DNA of 64,000 nucleotides, from the NCBI RefSeq assembly GCF_014066305.1, contig NW_023501037.1, positions 1,550,501 to 1,614,500 on the forward strand, given 5' to 3'. Origin of the DNA: Letharia columbiana. Lineage: Eukaryota > Ascomycota > Lecanoromycetes > Lecanorales > Parmeliaceae. The position numbers and the translations under genes are program-made. The notes under the pieces are model-generated. The model was not told where the DNA came from and did no database searches. It saw only the letters and a program-made list of their open reading frames with translations. Below, in pieces: positions 52,146-62,779 of this stretch. The stretch's first letter is position 1. Every line of letters starts with the position of its first letter.

Positions 52146-53167
52146 ATGAAGTCGACATCGCTGAGGGCCGTCGCGACGGCCTTGCCTCTGTTCTACGCTT
52201 TTCCTTTGGTATTTGCGCAGTCTTCCTCTAGTCTGGAGCCTCCGGTCTATGAGGGTTGTTTTACTTCGTCGGCCGGCATGACGGATCTAGGCTCGTACAT
52301 GTATCAGTCGCCAGGATACTGCCAACAACAATGTGTCAACCAAACCAAGCCAGTGATGGGCACAACCCTGGGATCTAATTGCTGGTGTGGTGATCTGCTT
52401 CCGGCGTCGAGCAGCAAAGTCTCAGATTCTGAGTGCAGCTCAAAATGTTATGGGTACAACTTGGATACATGTAAGTTGCAGCTAAGACCGCCGTTTTACT
52501 TGTTGCTGACTGTGTCACAGGTGGCGGGCCCAGTTCTTGGTCCGTCCAGCTAACTGGAGTGAATAACAATGTTGCGAGCCAAAGCTCTAGCTCAGAGTCG
52601 AGCTCGGATTCCAGTTCGACTTCGAATTCGGATTCGGATTCAAATGGCAGTGCAGCATTCTCATCGTCGTCGACGTCATCAGCTGCAGCATCACCAACAA
52701 AAAAAGGGCCTCCGTCCGTCGTCACCAAGGCTAGCACTATTATAGTGACTGCCGCCGGTCAAACCACCCCACAAGAGACGATCATTACCACGACACAAGC
52801 TCCTTCCTCGAGTGGGCCCAATAAAGCTGGCATTGCGGCCGGCGTGGTCGCCGGCGTAGTCGCTATAAGTGCTATAGCTGGAGGGATCTTTTTCTTCCTC
52901 CGAAATCGCAAGAGACGAGCAGTTGAAGCGGAGTATCGTCGCAATGTGGCGGGTGACTACGGTGCGAAGCTCCCGACTAGTTCTGCTGGGTCAGTGTCGG
53001 ATGCCAGGCTAGAGCCCTCAGTCATGATGCAGAGGCGGCAAAGTGATGGCAGCATAGCAGACAATCAAGATTACTCGAGGAGGATATTAAAGGTATGTAT
53101 GCTCTTCTGCCGCGGATGTACAATGTTACTAACATTATGCCAGGTCACGAATCCTGATGGCACGTGA
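52146..53167 (+). CDS. wsc1: WSC-domain cell-wall integrity sensor
   Basis: Wsc proteins are plasma-membrane mechanosensors that signal wall stress to Rho1 and the cell-wall-integrity MAP-kinase cascade. Three exons (52,146-52,470; 52,521-53,092; 53,144-53,167) with 50- and 51-nt introns give 306 residues. In order: signal peptide 1-24 (cleavage after ...F-A); WSC domain about 32-118 with eight cysteines, from Y-E-G-C-F to D-T-C-G-G (last cysteine Cys109 split by intron 1); a Ser/Thr-rich mucin-like stem about 125-210; one membrane helix about 211-235 (A-G-I-A-A-G-V-V-A-G...F-F-F-L) followed by R-N-R-K-R-R; and a cytoplasmic tail of about 65 residues. The last exon encodes only V-T-N-P-D-G-T. 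Which WSC paralogue it is cannot be told. Confidence 0.9.
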
Positions 53168-53968
53168 CATCGCGGGGTGAAGCTCTATCACGACAACGAT
53201 TCCCGTCCTTCTCCAGCGCTCTGTCAGTAATGTATCTTGAATGTATCTCGAATGTGTTCTACTCTGCGCACCTCTTCTTGTATAATAGGTCGGTTTGTTC
53301 GGGGGTAGTGCACTACCCCCGAACAAACCGATGTGAGACGAAGGTACGAGGTTTCGTTTATACTTTGACTGCAGAGTCAAGGCCATCAGAAGGGACTTCG
53401 CGATTCGGACGACTTATGAGGGCAGACTCCCTTACTTTGTCAGTCCCCATCGGCATGCATTGGAATATATGTAGCACCCCCTTTTCTTGTGTTCGTGGCT
53501 TTACTGGAGGCGCATATATACCCTGGCCTTGGCGGAGCCAGCGTCATCCTGCTTGGATGATGGAGGTGAGTGGAATGCTGGCAGAACCGAATGTATGCAC
53601 CTCATCTAGATTCGTTCTAGCAGTCTATCGCTCGAAGTCAAAGTGAAGATTATGTGTTTTCTACCAGCTTTACCGGTAACGGTGCTGCGTGCAAAAGTAG
53701 AAATTTCCTGTAGAAACTTTTGTCCATACAAATATATATGGTGTCTGATACATATCTGTAGTGGAAATGCATGTCCAGTGCTAAATGTGTCTCGCGATCA
53801 GTGCTGGATTTGCTAGGTAAATAGAACTCGGAAAGGCTAACGACTTCACCGCAAACCCACTTTGCACTCGCACTCAATTTGCTCTGTTTATCACTCCAAC
53901 ATCTTGTTAGTAAAAATCGTGCTCTTTACGCCAGCTAACTTCCTAATCACACGCATCCTACCTCGAGA
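53168..53968. other. Intergenic region wsc-cho1
   Basis: 801 bp with the perfect palindrome near its left end and the cho1 promoter at its right end. The plus-strand frame 53,164-53,646 overlaps the palindrome and has no conserved content. No gene is supported. Confidence 0.55.
53290..53331. repeat. Perfect 42-bp palindrome without spacer
   Basis: The left half (from 53,290: T, then CGGTTTGTTCGGGGGTAGTG) is exactly reverse-complementary to the right half ending at 53,331, with the centre between 53,310 and 53,311. It lies about 120 bp after the WSC stop codon, probably in its 3' UTR or terminator. Transcribed, it would fold into a 21-bp GC-rich stem, although without a loop the tip must open. 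Confidence 0.95.
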
Positions 53969-55054
53969 ATGTCCCTCCGCTCTAGCGCGGACAAGAAAGC
54001 CCCAAATGCACCTCAACCAAGTCTGTTGCACTCTGCCCCTAAAGAGCTCTCGAACCAGTGGCCAGTCAATTGTGCTGAACATGATACAGGTCAGGAGAAG
54101 CAAGCAAAGCTTTTAGCATCCGACACAGGCCATTTCTCCATGATCAAGTTCGGCTTTCTTTGCCTACTCGCCCTATTCTCTACTGAACTTGTCCCACACT
54201 GATCCTCGTCTTTTCCAGAGCTCTCCACCTCGCCGACCTGATCACCGAATTGAACGGTTCGTCGTCCTCCTTTTTACTCTCAGAGCTATCCATGCAGCTT
54301 CTTCTCACGCGTCCTTCCCAATACCATCGCTGATGCCCAACCGTAGGCTTCTGTGGTTTCATGTCCATCCTCTCCTCCATGCGCTACTGCCTCGGCCCGC
54401 CAGACTCTTTTGGTAACATGTGGGCCGCGCTGGCATTCATGCCATTCGGGCTCTTCTTCGACTTCATGGACGGCAAGGTTGCCCGGTGGAGGGGCAAAAG
54501 CAGTCTAATGGGACAGGAACTGGACTCTTTGGCAGATCTGGTACATGAGAAGCCTCTTTCAACTATCAATCCTGCCTGCCTGCACCAAGGAATGTCTGAA
54601 ACTAAGCCTACATAACCTACACTTACCCCCCCCCCCCTCTTTTTTTTCATTGCATCAATGCTGACATCCCGCCTAGATTTCCTTCGGTGTCGCACCTGCA
54701 GCGTGCGCCTTTGCTCTTGGCCTCCGCACCCCACTTGACACCCTGTTCCTCTCCTTTTTCGTCCTCTGCGGGCTTACCCGCCTTGCCCGCTTCAACGTTA
54801 CGGTCTCGTCTCTACCAAAGGACAGTACGGGCAAGAGTAAATACTTTGAGGGAACCCCTATACCTACCTCTTTAGGTATCGTATCCGGCATGGCTTGGTG
54901 CGTCTGGAGTGGCATGGTGGAGGGCGGCAGTCAAGGTGTCCTGGGAGGGGTCTGGGACCTCGGGTTTGGGGGAGGGGTGCACCCGATTGTAGGCATATTC
55001 GTTGGATGGGGTTGTGCGATGGTGAGTAAGAGCATACATATCCCGAAACCGTAG
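53969..55054 (+). CDS. cho1: Phosphatidylserine synthase (CDP-DAG-serine phosphatidyltransferase)
   Basis: Cho1 makes phosphatidylserine from CDP-diacylglycerol and serine in the ER. Four exons (53,969-54,147; 54,219-54,256; 54,347-54,540; 54,677-55,054) with introns of 71, 90 and 136 nt give 262 residues, close to the yeast enzyme (276). The CDP-alcohol phosphatidyltransferase signature is complete: Asp114-Gly115, Ala118-Arg119, Gly128, Asp132, Asp136 (within D-F-M-D-G-K-V-A-R...[11 protein letters not shown]). Also present are [37 protein letters not shown] and the end S-K-S-I-H-I-P-K-P. Donors of introns 1 and 2 are GTTCGG and GTTCGT, unusual but required by phase. Intron 3 carries a C10/T8 run near 54,628-54,648. 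Confidence 0.95.
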
Positions 55055-55978
55055 GGTCATGTAGTACGTGTAAACGTCCGGGAAGACGAAAGCAATTACA
55101 GGTTCCTTCTACTCTTGCCATTCTCGCTCAACGGTCGCGGATCACAATGCCACTACTCCCTAGCAGTGACTCTGCCAATCGTGCACGAGACAACCCTCCC
55201 GGTTTTTTTTGCATTCACTGCACACCTTATCATCTAATATCAAGCCCCCTGTCAACTACGTCTTCGGGCCGAAGGTGGTCAATTTTGTGTCCTGGCCCCT
55301 GATATTGAAGCTTCTAAGCAGCAGGGAAAGAGGAAACGCGGGCACGTTCAATCGAGAATAATATATATCTACTTGAATTCAAGTTGATAGAAAAAGGAGA
55401 GAACACCAGGTGCAGATTGGGATCAAGCAAAAAAAACCCCCAAAATCAAAAGCAAGGCGATTGATCCACCAAATGTCATGTCGAGTGATATTCAGCTGCA
55501 AAGCACTTTTCGAAGAAGCTGTTCGATCTCTACCTGCGCCAGCTGAACACCAATCATCTTCGTGTATCTTACATTATTGATCCCAAATCTAGCACTTCCC
55601 AAACAATTGAGCCGTAGAAGAAGCTCGTTCCTTGCATGCCAATCGTCAACTTTCAAGATGATCATCCCAGCCAGCTGGGATGACACCATTGATTACTCAT
55701 TATATTCCTATTGTCGCTGTTCGCGTGCGGACGTACACCGCTTGTGGGAATCTCAACGATCCTCAACCCATTAAACCCCAACGTCCTTCCCACCGTTCTT
55801 TCCTGCCCCAAGCAAGCCGTGACTCAGGCCAAAGAACATGGTATCCAAAATCGCCAATGCGTTGCTGCCCGATCTCCAAACGAACGCCTGAATGGGACAA
55901 CGCCAACTCCGACATTGCCTCCCTAGATTAAACTCCGAACGGCGCAAAGGGAATCTAGCTGCATTCCTCTGGCAGGCG
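55055..55978. other. Convergent intergenic region cho1-gap1
   Basis: The 924 bp lie between two 3' ends. A plus-strand open stretch of about 71 codons (55,711-55,926) starts with a hydrophobic run but has no ATG, and a TGA lies immediately upstream. A minus-strand 65-codon frame also exists (55,492-55,689). Neither matches a family I know, and both are left unannotated. Confidence 0.5.
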
Positions 55979-58480
55979 TTACCATCCCTTCTTACGTGCG
56001 AAGCGCTTGTTCAGCAACGCCAGAACCTTTGTTACGTTGAATTGGACGTATTCCAGATCGAGCGCCTCCGTATTATCCTTCTGCATTTCAAGAAGATCAT
56101 CGAGCTTGAGATCCAGTTCGAGTAGACCGCGATTTCGCCCTGTCATTTATATTATCAGCAACTTCGCAACCTCAACTGTTATTGAGGAAAGTAATAGACT
56201 CACCTTTGTAATGGAGACTGATGACGAACGTCCCGGGCAACGGACTGTTAAAATTGAAAAAGATATTAGCTCGGCGGTTCTCGGGCACATTACTCCGTTG
56301 GATAACGCCCTCTTTCTCTAACTGCTGATGCGTAAATTTATATGGTCCCAGTGCCTGCACCTTCTGCTTGCCTCTGCTCTTGCCCTCGCTCTGGCTCCGA
56401 ACATTGTGCAAGTAAGACTTGTAAGTTTCTAACTGCCCTACGAGGTAGCTATTATGGTCTCGAATGGTGCGGAAGACCTCTTCGAGCTTCTTGGTTTCTT
56501 CGAGCACCTTCTCTTTGAGAGAGCCGAGGTGAATGAGTTCGGATTCGACTTCATCTCGAAGAAGCGAGAAGCCGTCCGATTTATCAACAACGCGGAGCTC
56601 CTGCAATTGGCTCAGAAGTTCCATACTTCTGATGCCCTTACGTACCATGACGGCATCGTTCTTCAGCGTCGCCGCTGCTTCAGCAACGCGGTCAAGGCGT
56701 AAAGGCCGCCGGCCGACAGATGAATTAGGTGGAAGCGACCTCAAGATTTGTACAAAGGTTGCCTTTGCTTCCATGAAGTAGACTTCTTCTTGGGTGATGT
56801 CAAGAGCAGCGGTGAGATCGTCGATGGCGTGCTCCCATTTGCTGAAGAGGGGCAGATTAATCGCACGGTTTTCTTTCCTTAGTAGCTGAGCCGGGGCTGG
56901 ACCAAGCTCTTGGAGGATGACATTCAGGTGCGAGTCGTCGTCCTTCCCAAGCGCAGCGCTATGCTTTTCGAGCAATGCATGTGTGGCGTAGACTTCATTG
57001 AGCGTGATTGACAGCTCAAGATCCTTTTTGGAAAGAGCAACATAGTTGTCCATTTCTAGGCTTTCATAGAAATCTTGCACCTCGCAGAGGTCCAACATGA
57101 ATTTGTTAACTCGCTCTTTGTTCTGATGGATGAAAGGTTGAAGCTTCAACATGTACGGCTCCTTGGCGTATGACGGCTTGTTCGCCAAATTCTGCAACAT
57201 CTTGGCTATGTACGTCAACGTCCGCCTCGGATTCTCTGCGGGCTGACCGTCGATGAGCATGTAGGATCTCGGGGTGACGATAGCCGGGTTAATGAATCTT
57301 AGAAAGAAGAAACCCCCAATGAGGGTACAAACTGTTTGGTCGTTTGCATCAGGATACTTTCTTTTCGACAAGCTGCGAATCTGTTTGCAAATCCACCGTA
57401 TACCATATGGTGTCTCATCCAGCCCTTGGATGATTTTCTCCAGGAACGAATTCGCAAGTTCAATTAGCTTCATGAGTCTTGGTGCAATGATCTCCTGAAC
57501 ACGCGGGTTCTCTGCGGCTTCTTCGGCCGTCACGCCTCTTGGAAGTGAGTCAGAAACACTGCCAGGGTCTTCCTCTTCCCTTTCAATCATGTTTGCGTAC
57601 ACTTTCAGTGGGTTAATTTCCAGGTCCACGTCCTTGAGTTCAATTACCGGATTGATCTTGTCTTGCAGTACGACCTTCAAGTAGCTTTGTCCTGGTCCGC
57701 GCCTGGTGTAAGTCGTCATCATGCGCGAAACGGGAGTGTTGGCCCGCAATAAGGAGGAATAATCGGGAGTATTATCAAATTGGTATGTCAGTACAGATTG
57801 GAACATGGTCAGCAGGAGGTGTTCTTCTCGGCTCTCGTATTGATTACCATATATTGTGAACATGACGGTTTGCAGCAGAGAGTCGATTTCGGCCATCGTG
57901 ACCAGCCTACAGAGGTGTGCAATATGTCGAGGCTCCGATTGGAGAAGAAAGAGCAGATTGCCGTATTTTTGGGTTTTTTCGTCATTAGGGAAGAAACCTT
58001 CCTGCAAATCTGCGGCATCTTCGAGATGGTTCGCGACCTCGTTTTGCTGTTCGCAATTTTAGCCCAATCACAACTGGTGCGCACTTGAACATAGTACTTC
58101 TTCCAATGCCATGCGATTCTGAATCAAAAGCGCTATTCTCGAATCAAGATATCGAACATCCTTTTCGAGTACGAAATTCTTTTTCGATTGACTGGAGATT
58201 TTAGCTTTATAGTCGCGCTGGACCTTCTGGGCTTTGCGATCCGTCAGCGAATAGCTGGCTGATTTTTGGCTTCTTTCCTACCTCTTGCTAAATCATCTTC
58301 GATCTCTAGATCTTTTTCCTTTGCTGACATGGATAGATACAACGCGGTCGAGTACCTCTTCGACTGCCGCGCAGAGCGTCCATCGCTAGAGGAGACGGTA
58401 TTTTGGCGGGAAATAGGGACATGGGATGAAGAAGAGGACGTCGACGCCCGCGAGAGATGCGGCATAATTGCTACAGACAT
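55979..58480 (-). CDS. gap1: Ras GTPase-activating protein, Gap1/IQGAP-related type
   Basis: Gap1/Sar1-type RasGAPs switch off Ras by stimulating GTP hydrolysis. Four exons (58,480-58,282; 58,231-58,098; 58,046-56,204; 56,139-55,979) with 50-, 51- and 64-nt introns give 778 residues from the conservative ATG. In order: Ser-rich N terminus; coiled region [20 protein letters not shown]; RasGAP domain about 135-480 with the arginine finger Arg212 (S-L-L-R-A-N-T) and the FLR motif near 359-361 ([12 protein letters not shown]); RasGAP C-terminal domain about 560-770, ending F-A-R-K-K-G-W. There are no IQ or CH domains. The frame stays open upstream of 58,480 to about 58,650 with family-like sequence (S-P-Y-T-V-P-E-S-G-S-Y-A-S) but no ATG, so an upstream first exon is likely. 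Confidence 0.92.
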
Positions 58481-59548
58481 CCTACTGTTGACCTTGGAGG
58501 TAGATTTTGCGATGAGGGCTGGATTCAGGGATGTCGCCCAGCGCCGATTGGTAGGCGTGGTTGCACTCGCATAGGAACCTGATTCAGGAACAGTGTAGGG
58601 GCTTCGGTTCGGAGGTCCGAGAGAGGGTTGTCGCTTGCAGTGGCCTTGATAGGATGTGCTTCGCCTTCACAAGCTCGCCAACAGCGCGGGACTAATTCAG
58701 ACCTGCAGTGGTCCAGGGCGGGAGGGAATTGGGTGGGATGCGCAACGCTGTTCTGCCGAAGCCGTGATAGCTTGGGATCAGTCCGAGCAGACACTCCTAG
58801 CTGGAGGCTTCTTTTTCTGTCATGAAGTATTGGAATGTTGGGCGGCATCTAAGAGTAAGCAGACATGAGGGGAACCCTGACTTTGGCGTTCGTAGAGAGA
58901 GGAGCGGAGGGCAATGCAGCAAGATGCAGCAAAACTGATCTAGGATGTTACCCGAATTACAGGAGAGGGATGCGAGGATATGGAGTGACGCGGGTTGTAA
59001 ACAATTGCGATGAGAAGTCAATGTTAAATGACATGGCCAACCGGAGGTCATCATCATTGGATGGCGCTAGTGGAGCAAAGGCAATTGGTACCTTAGCTCG
59101 CGGGGTGTTCTACCATGTACTATACTGTCATTTATATCTTACGCTTGCACACATATTTGTTCTAAGCTTCTGCATGCTTTCATTGATCGTTTAATGGCAA
59201 AGAAAGTGTGATAATAGTGTCGATCGAATGGTGAACATCCATCGGTAAGATGACCGCAACAAGATCGACATTGATTGCAGATACGTGCGACAGGCAGCGA
59301 CTGTATCCGGATCTAGGTATGGCTCTGATAGAGTGCTGACGCTGGTAACCATTCTGCTTGTCATTCCTACCACAAGAAATAAATAAACCAGCGGATTCCA
59401 GGGAATCATGCCTTCAGTATAGGTACTCGTAGTAAGCGAAGGATGAGACGTGCCACATCAGCGTTCATTATCATGTCCATCATTTATCTCTTCTGCATAG
59501 ATCCATATTTTCATTATCATATTTGCATTCAGGTACATACACACAAGC

Positions 59549-59803
59549 TCAGCTGACTGGAGTTGACGTGCAGCGCCGCGACTCCTTCACGAGGTGAGTA
59601 ACCTTAGAGGCAACCGATCGCCGTTGTGGGGTCATGAGAGGCGGGATCTTCTTCCTGTGCAGGATCTTCTTCCTGTGCAGGATCTCCACGAGCTTCTCTG
59701 CTTCCGGCCGAGTAGCTGCCATCTGAATAGAGCACGGTTCTGTAAACCGAAGCGTCGCACATGATAGATATGCAATGCTACAGACTAGACAAGCTGTTTT
59801 CAT
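59549..59803 (-). CDS. Possible small secreted protein, 84 residues
   Basis: A single-exon frame starts with a secretion-like N terminus (M-K-T-A-C-L-V-C-S-I-A-Y-L-S-C-A). The mature part is basic and contains a duplicated hexapeptide, I-L-H-R-K-K, from an 18-bp tandem repeat at 59,644-59,679. No family is recognised. It sits 77 bp past the rrp6 stop codon, so it could equally be part of the rrp6 3' UTR. It is included as a candidate only. Confidence 0.2.
   Translation of the reverse strand: MKTACLVCSIAYLSCATLRFTEPCSIQMAATRPEAEKLVEILHRKKILHRKKIPPLMTPQRRSVASKVTHLVKESRRCTSTPVS
59644..59685. repeat. 18-bp tandem duplication plus partial third unit
   Basis: Two exact copies of GGATCTTCTTCCTGTGCA stand at 59,644-59,661 and 59,662-59,679, followed by GGATCT at 59,680-59,685. 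Confidence 0.95.
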
Positions 59804-59880
59804 GAAGCGAACAACTCAGTAAATATCATCGCTGCTCCCAATATTCTGCGTGTCTAGACTGAGCACCTGCATCCGCAGCG

Positions 59881-62526
59881 TCAACCTTTGAACGTAAAGC
59901 TTTTGCCTTCTTGCTCCTTCTTTGCCTTTCGCATTCCCTTGGGAGCATCACCCGATTTGGTGTAAGGATTGATTTCCTTGCCTGTTACCATCCGATTGCT
60001 GTCTCTTTGGGCATGTAAAACCGATGGAGCATCTGCATAATCGATTGGCTCTAGATCTCTAGGCTTCTTACTCTTGGCATCTTTTTTCTCTCGAAGCCCC
60101 TCTTTCTTCAGCCGCTTACTCTCAAGTCTCCGAGCGCGCTTTTCTTCTTTCGTTGCACCCAACACCCTAGAATTTTGATCGTGTTGCCCCTCGTTTTCGA
60201 TAGTGGGAGGCGTGTCGACCTCGTCAGCGCGTTCTTGAGCGTTTTTGGCCGCGTTGCTTTCGGGTCTTGAATACGCTGCTTTCGGAGGATCGTACGAATC
60301 AGTTGCCTTGCGTTTACGGCTATCCCCAGCTTCTTTGACAACGAATACCTCATCTGCTTTAGGTTTCCTGTCCTTCACGTATTGATGCTCAGCACGGGCG
60401 CCAGGACTGGTCTTAGATGGCTCAGTAGCAAATGCGCCGGCTGCATTTGTATCTTCGAAGATTTCTGCAGTAAGTTGTGCCATCGGCAATGCTAGACAAA
60501 GGCCCTCCCCTGGTACCTGGGCGGTTGCTCTTTGATCCATATCATTCGGAACGGTGGAGCCCCAGAAATGCGAATCCCTACTCTGAGCTGGCAACCTGCT
60601 CAAATTACGTTGTAGCTGAGGCGGGAGCGCCAACTTTGCAGTGGCAAGTGCTGGAAATACTTGCTCTGACCCGTTTGCTTTGGAGAAGCGGTCAGCAGTC
60701 ATAGCCTGCATTGTGTGCATGAACTCTTTCATATCAGACCCTTTGTGGCCCAACATTCTCGCCTTCTTGATAACGGCAAGTATTTCTGATTTGCGGTGCT
60801 TAAAGCTTTTGGAAATGGGATGAGAGCAACCAAGCAGAGTAGGCATGTCGACAGGCATCTCTCTGGCAAGATTATAAAGAACATGTTTTGGCATGATGAC
60901 GTGAACACTCTCGTCTTCCTCTCTGGCAATTTGATCTCGCCATTGGTGTACTGCTGTAAATACTGCGAATTGCTCCCGGTTGAACAGAGCTGGCGTACGA
61001 CAGAGCATGTTGTACCAACCCATCGGTCCTGACCCACGGTGTATGTCATATATTGGATGCTCATAACGCTGGAGCGTTTCTTCTTTCGAGCAATTCATAA
61101 CAACCTCAATAAGGTCACCGACTTCCTGGGAGGTGTTCGACCTATCGATGAGCTCATTGCGCATGTTGTCATAGACGTGGAGTAGAAAGTGGGTGTCAGA
61201 GCGAGCATAGTTGAACATCTCCTCCGGAAGTGGTCTACCCCATAAAGTCAGTGTGAGATGGCAGAGATTTGACTGATTAGACTGCATTCGAACCGTATTC
61301 GCCAATCCGCCATCTGGTATTGTTTTGCTGCGTCGAAATTGGCGAATCGTTTCAGCAAATAGGCCAGCCCATGTTTTGGGTACCCCAAGGATCGCGACGC
61401 ATGAAAAGTATCGAATAAGCCAACAACGTACAACCCGAAGTCTCTTTGCAGCCAAATCATGTCCATTGAGGAACCGTGAAAAACCTGCTGGAATGAGTGA
61501 AAGATCGTCAGGTCAGCCTTGCGGGCTTACTTTGAGTATCTTCGGGTCTGTGAAGACTTCGTTGAGCACCTGAAGCTTCTCCCGCCATGGCTTCAAAGTA
61601 TCAATTACCCAGTCTTTGTCTCTTGTGCTGATTTGCATCAACGATACTAGACCTATATAGGAATGTTCATCATGGTGCTCTAGGTCGACGGCAAGTTCCT
61701 TTGCTAACTTAAGTTCTTCCAGCATGGAACGCAATGTCTCGGGTGTGTCAACCAACGTCGCTTCTGAACATTCGTACGGCAAGAAAGGTATTGGGTGCAC
61801 TTTCACGCGGGTGGTAAGAGGATACTGAGAATTTCTGATCTCGATTTCGTATGGGTGATTGTACCTAAGCTGCATGTCAATCAGTCCTTTCAAGGGTGCT
61901 ACAATATGTTTCGAAGACAAATAAAATTGTAGGTCATACTGCGTGAAACTATCTTCAGCGACAACGAGCTTGAGGCTCTCGTCAAGTGGGACGATGGCAT
62001 TAGGCTTCATGCGTAGCAATGGTCTGAATGGAGTTGTCTCGTCGTTGGTAGGGACTTTTTCGAACAACAGTTGAGGTTTTGCAATGTTCTGCGTGCGATA
62101 AGCTTTGCCAGGCTTTTGCTTCCCAGGAGCAGGTGCAGCTTTCTTTATTTGCTCTTCTTGAGTTGGGCTCAATCTTCTGATGACGCCAGTGTATTCATCA
62201 AGACAAGCGTCGGCTTTCTCGAGGAGGTTGTCGACCACATCTACAATTTCCTTCCAATTATCTTCGACGGAGTCCGCATTGACAACGTAAGGGTCGGTGA
62301 CCGCGGTGCCTGAGGCTGCAGAGCTTATAAGGCTCCGGGCAAGGCCGAGAAGTCTTGAGTTTCGTTGCTCAAGCAAAGGCACAATTGAGGGTTTGGAGGA
62401 ACGATGGAACGGGAGATCCTCGTTTGATATTTGACTGGCAGTCCGAGTGGTATTAATCAAGGCCAAAGAAATGCTATTCTTCAAGTCCTTGAAGGTAGCA
62501 TCTGAAGCCATGACCGGAAAACTCAT
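59881..62526 (-). CDS. rrp6: Exosome exonuclease Rrp6
   Basis: Rrp6 is the nuclear 3'-5' exoribonuclease of the RNA exosome and trims rRNA, snoRNA and aberrant transcripts. Three exons (62,526-61,531; 61,484-61,294; 61,234-59,881) with 46- and 59-nt introns give 846 residues. The PMC2NT domain, which binds the Rrp47 partner, lies at about 15-115. The DEDD-Y nuclease is complete: Asp281 and Glu283 (A-V-D-L-E-H-H), Asp340 ([12 protein letters not shown]), Tyr405 and Asp409 ([10 protein letters not shown]). An HRDC domain follows at about 480-560 ([13 protein letters not shown]). The C-terminal tail is Lys/Arg-rich ([18 protein letters not shown]) and ends N-P-Y-T-K...F-T-F-K-G, likely nuclear localisation and exosome contact. 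The start gives the usual N terminus; a second ATG is six codons on. It is divergent from mdm35. Confidence 0.95.
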
Positions 62527-62779
62527 GCCAAGTGATCGCCAATAAGCATTAAGAGAGGTACTCGCCGCTGAAGTGGAATCATCTGAATGACGAGTATTTT
62601 GGGTTGATGATCTGCGTTTTGTAGATTATTGCAAGGATCCTAAGCCGTGCTTTAGCGCTTCCGCAGAGCCTCGGCCAAAATTGTTCTAAACATTAACTTT
62701 GCCAAGAAGGCCTGAAAGCTGCGGGGTTTTTTCAGCAAGACTCTAGAAATGCTCAAAAATTGTTCAAGACCTGCATAGA
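62527..62779. promoter_or_regulatory. Divergent promoter, rrp6-mdm35
   Basis: Only 253 bp separate the two start codons, so the promoters must overlap or abut. No specific element is identified. Confidence 0.6.

Larger units (their letters stand above)
58481..59880. other. Intergenic region gap1-rrp6, with probable missing gap1 first exon
   Basis: 1.4 kb. The part adjoining gap1 (58,481 to about 58,650, minus) is in frame with it and reads as protein. An ATG-started minus frame at 58,848 may be its first exon, but I found no intron of acceptable length that joins the frames. The remainder holds the gap1 promoter and the rrp6 3' end. The plus-strand frame 58,865-59,194 has no support. Confidence 0.5.

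Noticed and set aside
55711..55926. Plus-strand 71-codon frame with hydrophobic start
   Set aside because: No ATG, a TGA immediately upstream, no splice arrangement found and no family recognised.
58244..58285. Apparent frameshift or 23-nt mini-intron in gap1
   Set aside because: A normal 50-nt intron (58,232-58,281) with a CTGAC branch point joins the frames and gives the conserved L-A-R-A-Q-K sequence.
58865..59194. 109-codon plus-strand frame between gap1 and rrp6
   Set aside because: Composition and content look random; no signal peptide, motif or splice context.
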